A stretch of DNA of 64,000 nucleotides from Cellulomonas sp. KRMCY2 (GTDB taxonomy: Bacteria > Actinomycetota > Actinomycetes > Actinomycetales > Cellulomonadaceae), in contig NZ_JAGF01000001.1 in NCBI RefSeq assembly GCF_000526515.1, forward strand, positions 1,612,001 through 1,676,000, in the 5' to 3' direction. Each line of letters opens with the position of its first letter. The stretch's first letter is position 1. The notes beneath the pieces were generated by a model, which searched no databases, was not told the DNA's origin, and saw only the letters and a list, made by a program, of their open reading frames with translations. This document shows positions 34,981-43,499 of this stretch, piece by piece. The translations under genes and the position numbers were made by a program.

Positions 34981-35985
34981 TCAGGCTCGCGGCGGTGCCG
35001 TCGACTCGCGGACCGTCAGGGTGGGCGGGATGGGCAGCTCCGGCGGGAGCTCGTTGCCGGTGAGCTGGTCGAGGAGCAACGACACGCATCGACGCCCGAG
35101 CGCGGAGAAGTCCGGGCGCACCGTCGTCAGGGCCGGCCAGAAGAACTCGGCCTCGGGGATGTCGTCGAAGCCGACCACGCTGAGGTCCGCCGGGACGCGC
35201 ACGCCGGACCGGTGGAGGCCCTGCAGGAGGCCCAGGGCCATCTGGTCGTTCGAGACGAACACGGCGGTGACGTCCAGGTGGCGGGCCAGCTCGATGGCAA
35301 GGTCGTGCCCGAACCGCGGCGACCAGTCACCCACGACGGGCTCGGGTGCCGGCAGCCCGGCCTGTGCCATCACGGTGCGCCAGCCCTGGACCCGCGCCTG
35401 GGAGTCCAGCCAGTCGGACGGGCCGGAGATGTGCATGATCCGGCGATGCCCCAGCCCGACCAGGTGCCGGGTGGCCAGCCGTGCCCCTTCGGCCTGGTCG
35501 ATCGCGACGGTGCGTCGGCCGCCGCGACCGGCGGAGTCCACGGTGACGAAGGGGAGCTTCAGGGAGAACTCGTCGAACGAGTCGAGCATCGCCGCCTGGG
35601 GCGCGATCAGCACGAGGCCGTCGATGCCCTGGTCGACGAGGTGTCCCAGGGCGTCCTGCATCGGCTCGTGCCCGATCGAGGCGAGGTTCACGGTGCTCAC
35701 GAAGTAGCCGGCGTCCCGCGCGGCCGTCTCGATGGCACGCTGGGTCTTCGGCGGCCCGTAGCGACCGTTGTCCGTCGAGACGATGCCGATCGTGCCCGAC
35801 CGGCCATTCGCGAGCGCCTGTGCCACGCGGCTGGGCCGGTAGTGGAGGCGCTCCATGCTCGCCTCCACCCGCAGCCTGGTCGCAGCGCTGATGTTCGGGT
35901 GGTTGTTGATCACGCGGGAGACCGTCTGGTGCGAGACGCCGGCGGCGCGCGCGACGTCGCGGATGTTGGCTGCCTTCCCGCCCAT
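34981..35985 (-). CDS. LacI-family repressor of the arabinoside/GH127 gene set
   Basis: A 334-residue repressor. The helix-turn-helix is NIRDVARAAGVSHQTVSRVINN (residues 7-28), followed by the hinge helix RPSRVAQALANG and a periplasmic-binding-protein-like effector domain (IGIVSTDNG to DLSVVGFDDIPEAEFF). It is divergent from the sugar ABC operon, whose promoter holds a perfect 28-bp palindrome. Effector is probably a sugar taken up by that transporter. Confidence 0.93.
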   Translation of the reverse strand: MGGKAANIRDVARAAGVSHQTVSRVINNHPNISAATRLRVEASMERLHYRPSRVAQALANGRSGTIGIVSTDNGRYGPPKTQRAIETAARDAGYFVSTVNLASIGHEPMQDALGHLVDQGIDGLVLIAPQAAMLDSFDEFSLKLPFVTVDSAGRGGRRTVAIDQAEGARLATRHLVGLGHRRIMHISGPSDWLDSQARVQGWRTVMAQAGLPAPEPVVGDWSPRFGHDLAIELARHLDVTAVFVSNDQMALGLLQGLHRSGVRVPADLSVVGFDDIPEAEFFWPALTTVRPDFSALGRRCVSLLLDQLTGNELPPELPIPPTLTVRESTAPPRA

Positions 35986-36145
35986 GGCTCACCCGGTCCC
36001 GTCGACGATCACGTCCAGCACGGCTGCGCCGCGAAGCGCCCCTCTCGGACGACCCTCGCGACGATCCTAAGCCCGGTGCGGATTGTCGCGACGTGCTCCC
36101 CGCCGACGTGGTCGCGTTCCCACCGGACCTCACCCAGAACACGCC

Positions 36146-36175
36146 TTGACAACACCGAGATCAGGCGCCTACGTT
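36146..36175 (+). promoter_or_regulatory. Sigma-70-type promoter of the sugar ABC operon
   Basis: TTGACA (36146-36151), 18-base spacer, TACGTT (36170-36175). The operator begins 9 bases after the -10, so it covers the start of transcription. Confidence 0.75.
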
Positions 36176-36184
36176 GGCGGCACG

Positions 36185-36212
36185 GTCAGATTGTGACCGG
36201 TCACAATCTGAC
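36185..36212. promoter_or_regulatory. LacI-family operator, perfect 28-bp palindrome
   Basis: GTCAGATTGTGACC followed directly by its exact reverse complement GGTCACAATCTGAC. The TTGTGACCGGTCACAA core is typical of actinobacterial LacI-type sites with a central CG pair. The overlap with the transcription start implies repression. Confidence 0.9.
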
Positions 36213-36356
36213 AACACATCGGCTAAGACAAGCGGGCGCTCCTCACTGCCGAGGCGTGCGGACGTCCTTCGTGCACAGCCGCTCGAGCAAAGATCGTCCC
36301 CCACCTGCCCGGTGCACTCATTCCGGCGCATCGCCCACCCGAACGGGAGCATGACA

Positions 36357-37676
36357 ATGGTTCACAGGAGACTTCTTTCCGGCGTCGTCGGCGCGGGCAT
36401 TCTTGCTCTCGCCCTGGCGGGTTGCTCCGGCGGCGACGCCGCGCCCACCGCGGACGACGGCACCGCCACCCCGGAGACCACCGCCGAGGCCGAGCCCGCC
36501 GAGCCCGTCACCCTGACGATGTGGACCCGGTCGGTCACGGCCGCCCAGTCCGAGGCGCTGGTGGCAGCGTTCAACGACGAGCACGACGGCGAGATCACTG
36601 TCGAGCTCACGGTCGTGCCGTTCCAGGAGTACCTGCAGAAGGTCAGTGCCGCTGCCAGCGGGGACAACCTCCCCGACCTGCTCGCGGCCAACGTGATCGA
36701 CGGCCCGAACTACGCCGAGCTGGGCCTGTGGACCGACCTCACCGACCGGATCGCCGGCCTCGACTACGCCGACGCCCTCGCCCCGGCGCACATCGCCGCC
36801 GCGACGACCGACGGCGTCACCTACGCGGTGCCGCACGTCCTGGATGCCTCGGCGCTCTACTACAACAAGGTCCTCTTCGAGCAGGCCGGCCTCGACCCCG
36901 AGTCCCCGCCGACCACGCTCGCCGAGGTCGCGGAGGACGCTGCGGCGATCGCAGCCCTCGGCAACGGCATCGGCGGCCTGTACCTGCCGGGCGACTGCGG
37001 TGGCTGCCTCGCCTTCACCGTCTTCCCGTCCATCTGGGCAGCCGGCGGCACCGTGATGAACGAGGACGGCACCGAGGCGACGCTCGACTCGCCCGAGGCC
37101 GCTGAGGTCCTCGGCATCTACAACCAGATGTGGAACGACGGCTCGATGATCCCCGAGTCCCGCAACGAGAACGGTGCGACGCAGAACGCCGCGTTCGAGG
37201 CGGGCACCGCCGGCTTCGCGCTCCTGGGTTCGAAGGCCCTCGGGACGATCGCCGAGAACGACAAGCTCGAGATCGGCGTCGCGCCGATCCCCGGCCTCGA
37301 CGGCGGCTCGTCGACCTTCGTCGGCGGCGACGTCATCGGGATCTCGTCCTCGTCCGAGTACGCCGACGCCGCCTGGACCTTCCTCGAGTGGACGCTCGAC
37401 GAGCAGGTCCAGCTCGACATCTACGCCTCGGCCGGCTTCATGCCGGTGCGCACGGACCTCGCCGAGAACGAGTTCGCTGCCCAGGACCCCCGGGTCATGC
37501 TCTTCAACACCCTCGTGGAAGACGGTCAGACGCCGTACTCCGCCCGGTTCTTCCAGACGTTCAACGACCCGCAGGGACCGTTCCTCGCACTGGTCCGGGA
37601 AGCCGTCTTCGGCTCCGGCCCGGACAGCTTGCCGGCGAGCAACACCCTGGTGACCGAGTCCCTCCAGGACTCCTGA
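36357..37676 (+). CDS. Sugar ABC transporter substrate-binding lipoprotein
   Basis: A 439-residue family 1 solute-binding protein that captures an extracellular oligosaccharide. The ATG at 36357 has GGGAG 7 bases upstream; an ATG two codons earlier is too close to it. Signal peptide MVHRRLLSGVVGAGILAL leads to lipobox ALAGCSGG (Cys about residue 22). The mature protein has the MalE-type blocks LTMWTRSVTAAQSEALVAAFN and PDLLAANVID. Two Cys (GDCGGC) near residue 215 may form a disulfide. Sugar is inferred from the downstream GH127 enzyme: arabinofuranosides. Confidence 0.93.
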   Translation: MVHRRLLSGVVGAGILALALAGCSGGDAAPTADDGTATPETTAEAEPAEPVTLTMWTRSVTAAQSEALVAAFNDEHDGEITVELTVVPFQEYLQKVSAAASGDNLPDLLAANVIDGPNYAELGLWTDLTDRIAGLDYADALAPAHIAAATTDGVTYAVPHVLDASALYYNKVLFEQAGLDPESPPTTLAEVAEDAAAIAALGNGIGGLYLPGDCGGCLAFTVFPSIWAAGGTVMNEDGTEATLDSPEAAEVLGIYNQMWNDGSMIPESRNENGATQNAAFEAGTAGFALLGSKALGTIAENDKLEIGVAPIPGLDGGSSTFVGGDVIGISSSSEYADAAWTFLEWTLDEQVQLDIYASAGFMPVRTDLAENEFAAQDPRVMLFNTLVEDGQTPYSARFFQTFNDPQGPFLALVREAVFGSGPDSLPASNTLVTESLQDS

Positions 37677-37684
37677 CCCAGCGC

Positions 37685-37717
37685 GGCCCGGTCGCCGTCG
37701 TCCCCGGCGACCGGGCC
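37685..37717 (+). terminator. Intra-operon hairpin after the binding-protein gene
   Basis: GGCCCGGTCGCCG and its exact complement form a 13-bp stem over a 7-base loop, 9 bases after the stop codon and 64 bases before the permease ATG. It probably stabilises or partly terminates the transcript so that binding protein exceeds permease. Confidence 0.8.
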
Positions 37718-37780
37718 CCTCTGGGCGGCTCGACCTCCCCTGACCCGACCCGACGCTCGACTCCCACGAAGGGCAGAACG

Positions 37781-38713
37781 ATGACCACTGCAGTCGCGAC
37801 TCCTCGCGCGACGATCGGGTCCTCGGACGCGTCCAGGAAGCGCCGTCGGCGCACCTCGTTGCGGGCGTGGCTCTACGCCGCGCCCGCAACGGCGGTCCTG
37901 ATCCTGCTGTTCGTGATCCCGCTCGGGCTCGCCGTCTGGATGTCCCTGCACGACTGGCCCCTGCTCGGCGACGCGCCGACCCTGAACTTCCCGGCGAACT
38001 ACGCCGAGATCCCCGACGAGCGGCTGTTCACCGCCGCCGTGGGCTTCACCGTGAAGTACACGGCGATCATCGCGGTCGTCCTGCTCACGCTCAGCCTCGG
38101 TCTCGCCCTGCTGATCCAGGAGTCGAAGCGGCGGGGCACCGGCGTCCTGCGCACGGTGTTCTTCCTGCCGGTGGTGACCGGGCTGACGACGGCCGCGCTG
38201 CTGTTCCTCGGGCTGCTCTCGCCGAGCGCCGGTCCGGTCGACGACATCCTGGCGTGGTTCGGGATCTCGGTGGACTTCCTCGGTGACCCGACGTGGGCCC
38301 TGATCTCGACGGTCGTCATGATGACGTGGCGGTTCGCCGGCTTCTACATGATCATCCTGCTCGCCGGCCTGCAGGCGATCCCGACCGAGCTCTACGAGGC
38401 GGCAGCGATCGACGGCGCCAACAAGTGGCGCGCCCTGCGCTCGGTGACGATCCCGCTGCTGCGCTCGACCCTCGCCCTGTGCACGGTCCTGATCGTCACC
38501 GGTGGGCTGGTCGCCTTCGAGCAGTTCTACGTGCTGACCCGCGGCGGGCCGGACAACTCCACCGTGACGATGGTGATGACGATCTTCCGCCAGGCCTTCA
38601 GCCAGTTCAACCTCGGCATGGCCGCGGCGATGTCCGTCGTCGTCCTGCTCGGTCTGGTGCTCCTGAACATGCTGCAGCTGCGCCTGATGCGCGACAAGGA
38701 CGAGGTGGCCTGA
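37781..38713 (+). CDS. Sugar ABC transporter permease (MalF-type)
   Basis: A 310-residue inner-membrane permease with six helices. The EAA loop is LYEAAAIDGANKWRALRSVTIPLL (about residues 205-228). The cytoplasmic N-terminus is basic (RKRRRR). It pairs with the next gene, whose ATG overlaps its stop. No ATPase gene is in the cluster, so a shared MsiK-type ATPase elsewhere is expected, as is common in actinobacteria. Confidence 0.93.
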   Translation: MTTAVATPRATIGSSDASRKRRRRTSLRAWLYAAPATAVLILLFVIPLGLAVWMSLHDWPLLGDAPTLNFPANYAEIPDERLFTAAVGFTVKYTAIIAVVLLTLSLGLALLIQESKRRGTGVLRTVFFLPVVTGLTTAALLFLGLLSPSAGPVDDILAWFGISVDFLGDPTWALISTVVMMTWRFAGFYMIILLAGLQAIPTELYEAAAIDGANKWRALRSVTIPLLRSTLALCTVLIVTGGLVAFEQFYVLTRGGPDNSTVTMVMTIFRQAFSQFNLGMAAAMSVVVLLGLVLLNMLQLRLMRDKDEVA

Positions 38714-39606
38714 TGACTGCGACCTGGACACCGACACCTGACTCGACCACACCGGCCCGCCTGCCGCTGTCGATACCCACGACCGCTCGTGCGGCCCGCA
38801 GCGGTGCCGGGCGCCGGGCCCTGCGCATCGCCGGCGTCGTCCTCGTCGTCGTGCTGGTGATCTTCTTCGTCGGCCCGATCTTCTGGGTCGTCTGGGGCTC
38901 GATCCGCAACGACGGCGCGCTGTCCGGCGCGAACTACGCCCGCCTGGTGACCTATGGCGAAGGCCTCGGGACGTACCTGGCGAACACCGGGGTCGTGGTG
39001 CTCCTGACAGTGGTCGGTTCGCTGGTCGTCTCGGTCCTCGCCGGGTACGCCTTCGCCCGGTTGGCCTTCCCCGGGTCCAAGGCGCTGTTCGTCGGCATCC
39101 TGGCGATCCTCATGGTGCCGCACACGAGCCTGCTCATCCCGCTCTACATCTGGCTGGACCGGCTGTCGCTCGGCAACAGCCTGGTCGGCGTGAGCCTCGT
39201 GATGATCATGTATCAGATGCCCTTCTCGGTCTTCATGATGCGCAACGCGTTCGAGTCGGTGCCGCCCGAGCTCGAGGAGGCCGCGCTGATGGACGGCTGC
39301 TCACCGTTCGGTGCGCTGCGGCGGGTCGTGCTACCGGCGGTGGCGCCCGGGACGATCACCGTCGCCCTCTTCGCCTTCCTCGCCTCGTGGAACGAGTTCG
39401 TCACACCGCTGATCCTGCTGAGCGACGGCAACAAGTACACGCTCCCGCTGGCCCTCGTGAATCTCGTCCAGGGCGACTGGGGAATGATCGACTTCGGCGC
39501 CCTCCAGGCCGGGATCATCATTTCTGCGGCGCCGTGCATCGCATTGTTCTTCTTCCTGCAGCGCGCATTCGTCAACGGATTCACGAATGGCGCGGTCAAG
39601 GGATGA
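38713..39606 (+). CDS. Sugar ABC transporter permease (MalG-type)
   Basis: A 297-residue partner permease. The EAA loop is LEEAALMDGCSPFGALRRVVLP, and LASWNEFVTPLILL is the usual MalG C-terminal block. Overlaps the previous stop (TGATG). It is followed by the GH127 gene. Confidence 0.93.
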   Translation: MTATWTPTPDSTTPARLPLSIPTTARAARSGAGRRALRIAGVVLVVVLVIFFVGPIFWVVWGSIRNDGALSGANYARLVTYGEGLGTYLANTGVVVLLTVVGSLVVSVLAGYAFARLAFPGSKALFVGILAILMVPHTSLLIPLYIWLDRLSLGNSLVGVSLVMIMYQMPFSVFMMRNAFESVPPELEEAALMDGCSPFGALRRVVLPAVAPGTITVALFAFLASWNEFVTPLILLSDGNKYTLPLALVNLVQGDWGMIDFGALQAGIIISAAPCIALFFFLQRAFVNGFTNGAVKG

Positions 39607-39647
39607 CCACCCCCGCCGAGACGTACCAGAAACGACCAGGAGCACCG

Positions 39648-41621
39648 ATGTCACACCCTGCACCGGGCGTCAGCCCCGTGATTCCCTCCGTCGGGGCGGT
39701 GGCACCCGTCGCGGCGAGCGCCGTGCGGCTCACCGCCGGCTTCTGGCGCACGCGCCAGGACCTCAACACCACGGCGCTGCTGGACCACTGCGACACCTGG
39801 ATCGACCGCATGGGCTGGTACGACACGTTCAAGACGGCTGCCGGCATCGGTCCGGACAAGCCCCTCCAGGGCAAGCTCTTCACCGACGCCGACGTGTACA
39901 AGCTGCTCGAGGCGTTCGCCTGGGAGGTGGCGCAGCGGCCGGACAGCGTTCGCGAGGCCCGGATCGCGGAGATCGCCGGCCTGATCGCCGCAGCCCAGGA
40001 GGACGACGGGTACCTCAACACGTTCTTCGGGCCGCGCGGCCGCGAGGCGCGGTACACCGACCTCGCCCACGGTCACGAGCTCTACTGCGCGGGGCACCTG
40101 TTCCAGGCCGCTGTCGCGCGACTGCGCGGTGGCACCGAGGACGACCTGACCCGGGCCGCCATCCGGCTCGCGGACCGGATCTGCGAGGACTTCGGCGAGG
40201 GCGGCCTGACCGGCTCGGACGGCCACCCGGAGGTCGAGGTGGGCCTGATGGAGCTGTACCGGGCCACCGGGCAGACGCGCTACCTCGACCAGGCCCGGCG
40301 ATTCGTCGACCAGCGCGGCCACCAGACGTTCGAGCACCACGCGATCGGGCACGAGTACTACCTCGACGACGTCCCGGTCCGCGAGGCGACGGTGCTGCGC
40401 GGGCACGTGGTGCGCGCGATGTACCTGACTGCCGGTGCCGTCGACCTCGCCGTCGAGTCCGGTGACGCCGAGCTGCTGGCCGCCCTGGTCACCCAGTGGG
40501 AGAACACCTGGGCGCGTCGGACGTACATCACCGGCGGCATGGGCTCGCGGCACCTGGGTGAGTCCTTCGGACGTGACTTCGAGCTGCCGCCGGACCGCGC
40601 CTACACCGAGACCTGTGGCGCCGTGGCCGCGATCCAGGTCGCCTGGCGGCTGCTGCTGGCGACCGGCCAGAGCCACTACGCCGACGCGATCGAACGCCTG
40701 CTCTACAACATGATCGCGACGTCGCCGAACGCCGAGGGCGACCGCTTCTTCTACGTCAACCCGCTGCTGGCCCGCGAGCCCGGCATCGAGGTGGCCGAGG
40801 GGGAGGCGCCGTTCCGCAAGGACACCCTGCGGGCCAACTGGTTCTGGGTCTCGTGCTGCCCGACCAACGTGGTGCGCCTGCTCTCCTCCCTGACCGGGTA
40901 CTTCGCCACCGTGGACGACGCCGCGCTGACCGTCCAGCAGTACTTCACCGGCGAGGTCAGGACGCGGCTCGCGGACGGCCGTGAGGTCGGCATCGACGTC
41001 ACGACGGACTATCCGTGGGACGGGCAGGTCGCGGTGCGGGTCGCCGGCTCACCCGGCACCTGGACGCTGCGCCTGCGCATCCCCGCCTGGGCGGCTGGGG
41101 CCACCGTCGAGGTCGACGGGCAGACCACGCAGGCGGAGCCGGGCTACGTGAGCCTCACCCGGGCCTGGGCCGACGGCGACGTCGTCCTGCTGAACCTGCC
41201 GGTGGTGGCGCGGCTGCAGCGCCCCGACAGCCGCATCGACGCCCTGCGCGGGACGGCCGCCGTCCAGCGCGGGCCCCTGGTCTACTGCGCCGAGTCCGTG
41301 GTGGCCGACACCGGGGCCGTGGATCTCGACACCTTCCGGCTCGACACCACCGCGCCGCTGGTGGAGGCCGCGGCCCAGGGGCCGAGCGACGCCGCCGAGG
41401 TGGTCAGGGTCCGCGGTGTGCTCGCCGACCCTGAGCCGACCCGTGCGTGGCCGTACGCCGAACCGGGAACCGGCGCGGTGCCGGTGCCCGGGGCCGGCGT
41501 CGGTGCCGGAGCTGCGGGCGCTGCGGGCGCTGCGGCCGAGATCGAGCTCGTCCCCTACTACGCGTGGTCCAACCGCGGACCGTCGACGATGCGGGTCTGG
41601 ATCCCGGTCGACGGCGGCTGA
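39648..41621 (+). CDS. GH127 beta-L-arabinofuranosidase, cytoplasmic
   Basis: A 657-residue enzyme that should release L-arabinose from beta-L-arabinofuranosides such as those on hydroxyproline-rich plant proteins. Zinc and catalytic residues stand out: Glu321 and Cys323 in TETCGAV, Cys403-Cys404 in VSCCPTN, matching Glu338, Cys340, Cys417 and Cys418 of HypBA1. No signal peptide, so it acts on imported oligosaccharides. The ATG at 39648 has AGGAG 6 bases upstream; an earlier in-frame ATG at 39603 overlaps the permease stop. An Ala/Gly insert lies near residues 615-630 before the final beta strands. Related family GH146 is possible but less fitting. Confidence 0.92.
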   Translation: MSHPAPGVSPVIPSVGAVAPVAASAVRLTAGFWRTRQDLNTTALLDHCDTWIDRMGWYDTFKTAAGIGPDKPLQGKLFTDADVYKLLEAFAWEVAQRPDSVREARIAEIAGLIAAAQEDDGYLNTFFGPRGREARYTDLAHGHELYCAGHLFQAAVARLRGGTEDDLTRAAIRLADRICEDFGEGGLTGSDGHPEVEVGLMELYRATGQTRYLDQARRFVDQRGHQTFEHHAIGHEYYLDDVPVREATVLRGHVVRAMYLTAGAVDLAVESGDAELLAALVTQWENTWARRTYITGGMGSRHLGESFGRDFELPPDRAYTETCGAVAAIQVAWRLLLATGQSHYADAIERLLYNMIATSPNAEGDRFFYVNPLLAREPGIEVAEGEAPFRKDTLRANWFWVSCCPTNVVRLLSSLTGYFATVDDAALTVQQYFTGEVRTRLADGREVGIDVTTDYPWDGQVAVRVAGSPGTWTLRLRIPAWAAGATVEVDGQTTQAEPGYVSLTRAWADGDVVLLNLPVVARLQRPDSRIDALRGTAAVQRGPLVYCAESVVADTGAVDLDTFRLDTTAPLVEAAAQGPSDAAEVVRVRGVLADPEPTRAWPYAEPGTGAVPVPGAGVGAGAAGAAGAAAEIELVPYYAWSNRGPSTMRVWIPVDGG

Positions 41622-41676
41622 CCGGACCCACCGCACTGCGCTGCAGCTCACCGCACCACCCACCGAGAGGAACGCC

Positions 41677-42312
41677 ATGTCCATGCCCGCGGAGAAGACC
41701 GCCATCGTGCTCATCGAGCCGCAGAACGACTTCCTGTCGCCCGGCGGCACCATGTACGCCCACATCGCCGACCAGCTCGCCGAGCGCGGTGTGATCGGCA
41801 ACCTGCAGGCGCTGCTCGCCGGTGCCCGCGCGAAGGGCATCAAGGTCTTCTACGTGCCGTTCCACTCCTACGAGAAGGGCTTCCCCGAGCTCAAGGCCGG
41901 CGGCCCGGCGGTCGAGGGGCTGCGTGGCGTCGAGATGGACATGGTGGCGGACTGGGGCACCGGCGCCTGGCTGCGCGGAACGCCCGGTCCGGAGATCATC
42001 ACCGAGCTGACCCCGGAGCCCGGCGACATCGTCATCGAGGGCAAGAAGACGCTCGACGCCTTCCACTCCACCGCGCTGGACTACCTGCTGCGGGCCAACG
42101 AGATCGAGCACGTCGCGATGACCGGCTTCCACACCAACTGGTGCGTCGAGTCGACCGCGCGCTCGGCCTACGACAAGGGTTACCGGGTCACGGTCCTGGC
42201 CGACTGCACCGCGACCGACACCGAGGAGGAGCAGTCCTACGCCGAGCGGATCATCTTCCCGCGGATCGGCAAGGTCATGACCTCCACGGAGTTCCTCGCC
42301 GGTGTCGTCTAG
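41677..42312 (+). CDS. Isochorismatase-family cysteine hydrolase
   Basis: A 211-residue hydrolase. The triad Asp is in VLIEPQNDFL, a Lys in EGKKTLDAF and the nucleophile Cys in HTNWCVESTAR. The family hydrolyses amides or vinyl ethers; no specific substrate is evident. GAGAGG lies 6 bases upstream. The end overlaps the glycerate kinase gene by 11 bases. Its position after the GH127 gene may be read-through rather than function. Confidence 0.9.
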   Translation: MSMPAEKTAIVLIEPQNDFLSPGGTMYAHIADQLAERGVIGNLQALLAGARAKGIKVFYVPFHSYEKGFPELKAGGPAVEGLRGVEMDMVADWGTGAWLRGTPGPEIITELTPEPGDIVIEGKKTLDAFHSTALDYLLRANEIEHVAMTGFHTNWCVESTARSAYDKGYRVTVLADCTATDTEEEQSYAERIIFPRIGKVMTSTEFLAGVV

Positions 42313-43429
42313 CGCTCCGTGCGTCCTGCTGGCACCCGACAAGTTCAAGGCCTCGGCCTCGGCGGCTGCCGTGGTCGCGGCCCTGGCCGACGGTGTGCGG
42401 CACAGCGCACCCGGGTCCGTCGTCATCGGCCGGCCGATCGCCGACGGCGGCGACGGGACGGTCGACGTGCTCCTGCACGGCGGCTACCGGCCGATGGGGG
42501 TGCCGGCCGCTGACGTGCTCGGTCGGCCACGCGTGACGGTGGTGGCGACCCGGGGCGGTCTGGCCGTGATCGAGCTGGCGTCCACCTGTGGGCTGGCCCA
42601 GCTCGGCTCCCGGCGCGAGCCGCTGCGCGCGACCAGCCTCGGTCTGGGGGTCGCGCTCCGGGAGGTGCTCGCGGCCGGCTTCCGCGACGTCGTCCTGGGG
42701 CTGGGGGGCAGCGCCTCGACGGACGGCGGGCTGGGGCTGCTCACGGCCATGGGCGCGCGCGGGCTGGACGTCCGTGGCCGGGTGGTGCCGCCCGACGGCG
42801 CCGGGCTGCTGCGCCTGACCGACCTGGACGTGTCCGGGATCGACCTCCCGGTCGGGGTGCGGATCCGGCTCGCCTGCGACGTCGTCTCGCCGATGCACGG
42901 CCCCGCCGGCGCAGCGACGGTCTTCGGGCCCCAGAAGGGCGCCTCGCCCACCGAGGTCGCGTCGCTCGACGCGGCCCTGGTGCGGCTCGCCGGGGTGCTT
43001 CGGGAGCGTTGCGGCGCCGATCCGGCGCAGACGCCCGGCGCGGGCGCGGCGGGGGCGGTCGCCGGTGCCGCGATCGCCGCCCTCGGGGCCGAGGTCGTCG
43101 ACGGAGCGGTGTTCGTCCTGACGGCGACCGGCTTCGACGAGGCGCTCGCGACGGCCGACCTCGTGGTGACCGGAGAGGGGTCGTGGGACGCCCAGAGCCT
43201 CCTGGGCAAGGGGCCCGGCGAGGTGGTGCGCCGGGCCCGGCAGGCCGGCGTGCCGGCTGTCGTCGTCGCGGGCCAGATCGACGCCGGATCCCTCGACGGC
43301 ACCGGCGTCGTCATGGGGGTGAGCCTGGCGGAGGTCGCGGGCTCGGTCGACCGTGCGATCGTCGACGTGCTGCCGCTGCTCCGCGGGGCCGGGGTCGCTG
43401 TCGGCGAGCTGCTGCTCCGCGACAGGTGA
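42302..43429 (+). CDS. glxK: Glycerate 2-kinase
   Basis: A 375-residue type I glycerate kinase that phosphorylates D-glycerate. Family blocks are LLAPDKFKASASAAAV, PIADGGDGTVDVL, VVLGLGGSASTDGGLGLL and VTGEGSWDAQSLLGKGPGEV. The GTG start lies inside the previous gene's end, so the genes are coupled. It would channel glycerate into glycolysis. Confidence 0.95.
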   Translation: MSSSAPCVLLAPDKFKASASAAAVVAALADGVRHSAPGSVVIGRPIADGGDGTVDVLLHGGYRPMGVPAADVLGRPRVTVVATRGGLAVIELASTCGLAQLGSRREPLRATSLGLGVALREVLAAGFRDVVLGLGGSASTDGGLGLLTAMGARGLDVRGRVVPPDGAGLLRLTDLDVSGIDLPVGVRIRLACDVVSPMHGPAGAATVFGPQKGASPTEVASLDAALVRLAGVLRERCGADPAQTPGAGAAGAVAGAAIAALGAEVVDGAVFVLTATGFDEALATADLVVTGEGSWDAQSLLGKGPGEVVRRARQAGVPAVVVAGQIDAGSLDGTGVVMGVSLAEVAGSVDRAIVDVLPLLRGAGVAVGELLLRDR

Positions 43430-43499
43430 TCCCGCCCGCGCCGCCGGTGTTCCCGCCGTCGACCGGTGATCCCGCCGGCGACGTGGGTACCCTCACCCC

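Larger units (their letters stand above)
35986..36356. other. Divergent intergenic control region
   Basis: 371 bases between the LacI gene and the sugar-binding protein gene. It holds the promoter and operator listed separately. The rest (35990-36140 and 36213-36350) shows no convincing gene; the transcript leader of about 170 bases has no recognised riboswitch. Confidence 0.7.

Noticed and set aside
34745-35089. 114-codon open frame downstream of and overlapping the LacI gene
   Set aside because: No motif, no ribosome-binding site and overlap with a well-supported gene. The 232-base spacer 34749-34980 otherwise shows nothing I can support; a decayed gene end cannot be excluded.
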